A DNA stretch of 64,000 bases from Microbacterium bovistercoris (GTDB lineage: Bacteria; Actinomycetota; Actinomycetes; Actinomycetales; Microbacteriaceae). The notes under the pieces are model-generated. The model was not told where the DNA came from, did no database searches, and worked only from the letters and a program-made list of their open reading frames with translations. The position numbers and the translations under genes were made by a program. Position 1 is the stretch's first letter; every line of letters begins with the position of its first letter. Location of the stretch: the NCBI RefSeq assembly GCF_003387575.1, contig NZ_QUAB01000040.1, positions 1-64,000 on the forward strand, read 5' to 3'. Below, in pieces: positions 60,828 through 64,000 of this stretch.

Positions 60828-62464
60828 GCTTCGCCGAACTCGCCGGTCGTCACCTCGACCTGGTCACCGCCCCGTTCACGCTGCCGAAGTCGCGCATCCT
60901 CGTCTTCCGGGATGAGGATGCCGCAGACGGCACGCTGCGCGTGCACACCTCGGAGTACGAGCGGTGGCTGGACGACTGCCGCGTGCTCGACGGGCTCGCG
61001 GTGCTGGATGCGGCGGGCGCGGTGCTGCCGGTGACCGACGTGCTCCCGCATCGGATCGCCTTCGGTGACGTCGCGTCCCTGACCTTCGACGGGCCGGGGG
61101 CGCTGAGCCTCGCAGGCTCGGCCGGAACGCGCGTGCGGCTCAGGTTCCCGGACGGCCGCGTCGAGGAGCATCCGCTCGACTCCGGCATCCGGCTCGAGGT
61201 CGCGGCCGACCGATCCGTGACCGCGTCGGACGGCGACCACGCCGCCGCACTCGCCTCCTGCGAGGCGCAGTGGGATGCCTGGTTCACGAAGTGCCCGGTC
61301 GTCCGCGACGACCTGCAGCAGATGGCCGCGTTCTGCTGGTGGGTGCTCGGGGCGAACATCGTCTCGCTGCCCTCGCTGGGCGACGCCCGCGGGGTGGTGC
61401 CGTCGAAGATCGGCTATGTCGGCGTGTGGCAGTGGGACGCGTACTTCATCGCGGTCGGTCTGCGGCACGGCGACCCCGAGCTCGCCCGCGAGCAGCTCGA
61501 CATCGCCTTCCGGTTCCCGAGAGCGGACGGGCAGCTGCCCGACGTCGTGCATGAGCTCGGGGTGCTGGCCACCAGCGACGACCTGCCCGAAGGCGACCGC
61601 GCCAAGCTGCGTCGCACCGGCTCCGCGGTCGCCGACCCCACCGCTCCGGTGCCGCTGACCAAGCCGCCGCTCGCGGCCTGGGCGCTGCGCAAGGTGCTCG
61701 AGGCCGAGGACGCTCCGGACTGGGCTCGCGCCCAGCTCGCGACGATCATCCGCTCGCAGGACTGGTGGTTCGCGGGCTCGGATCTCGACGGCGACGGGAT
61801 GCCGGAGTACGGGCATCCGTACTCGTCGGGTCTGGATGACAGCCCGATCTTCGACGGGCCGATCCCGACTGCGGCTCCCGACCTGGGCGCCTACCTGGTG
61901 CAGCAGGACCGCGAGATCGCGGGGTTGCTCGCCCGCTACGAGCCGGAAGCCGACACCGCCCCGTTCCTGGAGCGCTCCGCGCGCACCGAGCAGCTGCTGC
62001 ACGGGATGTGGGACGACGACCTCGGCCGCTTCCTCGCCTTCGGCGACGGCCAGCGCATCGAAAGCGACACCGTGGTGGGGCTCATGCCGCTGCTCACCGG
62101 CACGCTGCCGGACGGCATTCGCGACGCCCTGCACGGTGCCATCGACGACCCGGCGCGCTTCGGTCTGGAGTGGGGCCTGCCGACGGTCGCGGCGTCCGAC
62201 CCGGACTTCTCGCCGGAGCGGATGTGGCGGGGGCCGATCTGGATCAACACCGCGGCGCTCATCGCCGAAGGGCTGGAATCGTCCGGATACCCGGAGCGCG
62301 CACGCGCGCTGCGCGAGCAGACCGTGCGCCTGGTGGTGCACGGCGGCGGCCCGCACGAGTACTACAACCCGCGCACGGGCTTCAAGGCCGAGCGGGCGAC
62401 GACCGCCTTCGGGTGGTCCGCCGCCTGGTTCCTCGACCTCGCGGTCATGCTCAGCGAGGACTGA
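60824..62464 (+). CDS. GH63/MGH1-like glycoside hydrolase
   Basis: 546 residues. The (alpha/alpha)6 region has YVGVWQWDAYFIAVGLRHGD, DGQLPDVVHELGV, SGLDDSPIFDGPIP with a candidate acid Asp and WRGPIWINTAALIAEGL. The end HEYYNPRTG holds a candidate base Glu. This matches mannosylglycerate hydrolase MGH1/GH63-type proteins acting on alpha-linked glucosides or glucosylglycerate. No signal peptide, so it acts on imported sugar. It is the last gene of the operon before a terminator. Confidence 0.8.
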   Translation: MSFAELAGRHLDLVTAPFTLPKSRILVFRDEDAADGTLRVHTSEYERWLDDCRVLDGLAVLDAAGAVLPVTDVLPHRIAFGDVASLTFDGPGALSLAGSAGTRVRLRFPDGRVEEHPLDSGIRLEVAADRSVTASDGDHAAALASCEAQWDAWFTKCPVVRDDLQQMAAFCWWVLGANIVSLPSLGDARGVVPSKIGYVGVWQWDAYFIAVGLRHGDPELAREQLDIAFRFPRADGQLPDVVHELGVLATSDDLPEGDRAKLRRTGSAVADPTAPVPLTKPPLAAWALRKVLEAEDAPDWARAQLATIIRSQDWWFAGSDLDGDGMPEYGHPYSSGLDDSPIFDGPIPTAAPDLGAYLVQQDREIAGLLARYEPEADTAPFLERSARTEQLLHGMWDDDLGRFLAFGDGQRIESDTVVGLMPLLTGTLPDGIRDALHGAIDDPARFGLEWGLPTVAASDPDFSPERMWRGPIWINTAALIAEGLESSGYPERARALREQTVRLVVHGGGPHEYYNPRTGFKAERATTAFGWSAAWFLDLAVMLSED

Positions 62465-62476
62465 GCCGCGGTCGAC

Positions 62477-62509
62477 AGATGCCCCTCCGGATGATCCGGA
62501 GGGGCATCT
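62477..62509 (+). terminator. Perfect 15-bp terminator after the first ABC operon
   Basis: AGATGCCCCTCCGGA and its complement enclose a 3-base TGA loop just after the hydrolase stop. Confidence 0.82.
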
Positions 62510-62552
62510 TCGCGTCTGGGGAGGGGTGTTGTCCACGTCAACATCCGTGTAC

Positions 62553-62560
62553 TGTATGCA
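62553..62560 (+). promoter_or_regulatory. TGTATGCA operator-like site of the second ABC operon
   Basis: TGTATGCA followed by ATAT lies 29 bases before the second binding-protein start. It differs by one base from TGTATACA at 57525, and the flanking A/T-rich context is alike. Confidence 0.5.
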
Positions 62561-62588
62561 ATATCCAGTTTGTGACGAGGAGGTCAGG

Positions 62589-63905
62589 ATGAAGCGACGC
62601 GGAATGCTTGCGGTAGCTGTCTCGGCGACGGTGGCCATCGCCCTGTCGGGCTGTGCGTTCGGAGGCGGCGCCCCCGCCGGCGACGGCAAGGCGCTCGAGA
62701 AGGACGGCGGCGCCACCGGCGAGATCACCATCTGGTCCTGGGATGTCGCGGCCACGGCGCTCAAGCGCCTCGCCGCCGACTACGAGAAGGACCACGAGGG
62801 CGTCACGATCAAGGTCGTCGACATCGGCTACGACAACGCCTACGACAAGATCTCGGTCGGCCTGCAGGCCGGGACCGGCCTGCCCGACATGATCACGCTC
62901 GAGACCGACAAGAACCAGAGCTACATCACCCAGTTCCCGAAGGGCTTCACCGACCTCTCGCCGGTGTTCGGCGACGACAAGGCCGACTTCGACCCGTTCA
63001 AGTGGGACACCGGCACCGACGAGGACGGCAAGCTGCGCATGGCGCCGTGGGACTCCGGCACGGTCGGGCTGTTCTACCGCACCGACTACTTCGAGCAGGC
63101 CGGCGTCGATCCGGCATCCGTCGCGACCTGGGACGACCTCGTCGCCGCGGGCGAGACGATCAAGGCGAAGCTCGGCAAGACGCTGCTGACGGCCGACCTG
63201 TCGGCCGGCGGCCCGTTCTCGATGATGCTGCAGCAGCAGGGCCAGGGCCTGTTCAACGCCGACGGCGAGATCACGGTCAACACCCCGGAGGCCGTCGAGA
63301 CCCTCACACTGCTGCAGGAGATGCAGCAGAAGGGCCTGATCAAGAACGCCAAGGGCTGGGACGCCAGCGTCACCAGTGCGAAGGACGGCGACTCGGCCGT
63401 CACGCCAGAGGCCGTCTGGTGGATCGGCACGCTCGAGGGCGAGGCGCCGGAGCTCTCGGGCAAGTACGCCGTGCGCGACCTGCCGGTGTTCGCCGACGGC
63501 GGCGCTCCCACGTCCAACAACGGCGGTTCGGGCCTCGCCATCCCCACGCAGGCGAAGAACCCGCAGCTCGCGGCCGACTTCATGGACTTCGTGCTCGCCG
63601 ACGACGACAACCAGGCGAGCATGATGAAGGAGGAGGGGCTGTTCCCCGCCTACCTGCCGGCGCTGCAGTCGGACTACTTCCAGCAGCCGAGCGAGTACTT
63701 CGGCGGGCAGACGGTCTTCCAGACCTTCGCCGACCTCACGCCGCAGATCCCGTCGATCACGTTCACGTCCGACCAGTCGGTCGCCGCGGACGCGGTCTCG
63801 AACGCGGTCGCGGCCGCGGTGCTGAACGGCGAGGACCCCAAGAAGGTGCTCGACGACGCAGCAGCGCAGATCGCGAACTCGACCGGCCGGAAGATCGCCG
63901 GCTGA
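62589..63905 (+). CDS. Carbohydrate ABC binding lipoprotein, family 1 (second cluster)
   Basis: 438 residues. The lipoprotein signal is MLAVAVSATVAIALSGCAFG. The fold contains ITIWSWDVAATALKRLAADY, GTGLPDMITLETDKNQSYI and PWDSGTVGLFYRTDYFEQAG, a family-1 solute-binding protein. ATG at 62589 has GAGGTCAGG upstream. It heads a second ABC cluster whose permease starts at 63907 and continues past the window. Confidence 0.9.
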   Translation: MKRRGMLAVAVSATVAIALSGCAFGGGAPAGDGKALEKDGGATGEITIWSWDVAATALKRLAADYEKDHEGVTIKVVDIGYDNAYDKISVGLQAGTGLPDMITLETDKNQSYITQFPKGFTDLSPVFGDDKADFDPFKWDTGTDEDGKLRMAPWDSGTVGLFYRTDYFEQAGVDPASVATWDDLVAAGETIKAKLGKTLLTADLSAGGPFSMMLQQQGQGLFNADGEITVNTPEAVETLTLLQEMQQKGLIKNAKGWDASVTSAKDGDSAVTPEAVWWIGTLEGEAPELSGKYAVRDLPVFADGGAPTSNNGGSGLAIPTQAKNPQLAADFMDFVLADDDNQASMMKEEGLFPAYLPALQSDYFQQPSEYFGGQTVFQTFADLTPQIPSITFTSDQSVAADAVSNAVAAAVLNGEDPKKVLDDAAAQIANSTGRKIAG

Positions 63906-63906
63906 G

Positions 63907-64000
63907 ATGAGTGTCGCCAGCACGACCCGGAGCCACGGCGAGACCCGCCGCGGCTCCGGCGCACCGACGGATGCCGGAGGGCCGGACCCCCGGGCGTCCC
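63907..64000 (+). CDS. Start of a probable ABC permease, cut by the window end
   Basis: Thirty-one codons from ATG 63907, directly after the binding-protein stop. The visible residues (MSVASTTRSHGETRRGSG, then PDPRAS) are a hydrophilic N-terminal tail, as in other permeases of this type. The membrane region lies outside the window, so the call rests on operon position. Confidence 0.5.
   Translation, partial: MSVASTTRSHGETRRGSGAPTDAGGPDPRAS

Overview
The window is high-GC DNA with short intergenic spaces, frequent GTG starts and Gram-positive style lipoprotein signals. An unusually frequent GGATGCC/GGCATCC word is also present. Together these point to an actinobacterium of the Microbacteriaceae, most likely Microbacterium or a close relative. 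This is inferred from gene content and composition; no rRNA or other taxonomic marker lies in the window. I found no tRNA, rRNA, CRISPR array, prophage or complete insertion sequence.

Layout, left to right. 1-3.5 kb: a repeat-rich spacer, a LacI regulator and a divergent GH35 beta-galactosidase. 3.2-5 kb: a 95-bp tandem repeat, a purine nucleoside phosphorylase (deoD) with its middle missing, and a ZTP riboswitch in front of a standalone AICAR formyltransferase. 5-10.7 kb: a DUF998 membrane protein, a DNA alkylation repair protein, a two-component system next to a VanY-like D,D-carboxypeptidase, and a TetR/VOC-protein divergent pair. 10.7-18 kb: a large secreted M6 metalloprotease, a small unknown protein, a LuxR-family ATPase regulator, a DUF4406-like protein and a DeoR regulator. 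18-22.5 kb: LysR, an SdhA/FrdA-type flavoprotein and a PutP symporter. 22.5-27.4 kb: a copper-resistance island (CopZ, CopA, His-rich CopB) under three near-identical CsoR-type operators. 27.4-28.7 kb: HspR, Hsp20 and a DUF2795-like protein. 28.7-34 kb: a flavin reductase, an F420-type oxidoreductase, a KimA-like APC permease and a VanZ/RDD membrane protein. 33.5-38.6 kb: iron-siderophore uptake (reductase, ATPase, binding lipoprotein, fused double permease) around an iron box. 38.7-43.6 kb: an Ala/Pro-rich membrane protein, a Tat-type intradiol-dioxygenase-like lipoprotein, a small alarmone synthetase, an M20 amidohydrolase and a TetR regulator. 43.7-51.5 kb: a family-5 ABC importer operon ending in a GH3 glucosidase. 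51.6-64 kb: an MFS carrier, LacI plus GH13 alpha-glucosidase, RNase HI with an extra C-terminal domain, a hydroxyacid dehydrogenase, and two carbohydrate ABC clusters of which the first contains a GH63/MGH1-like hydrolase.

The lifestyle suggested is a plant- or soil-associated sugar scavenger. At least four glycoside hydrolases (GH35, GH3, GH13, GH63-like) sit beside dedicated importers and LacI or TetR repressors, accompanied by metal homeostasis for copper and iron. The most notable non-protein signals are the ZTP riboswitch with a hairpin that covers the ribosome-binding site, the composite copper operators, and several families of short palindromic repeats. Some repeat families sit almost only at gene 3' ends, and one family is inserted in frame inside four protein-coding genes.
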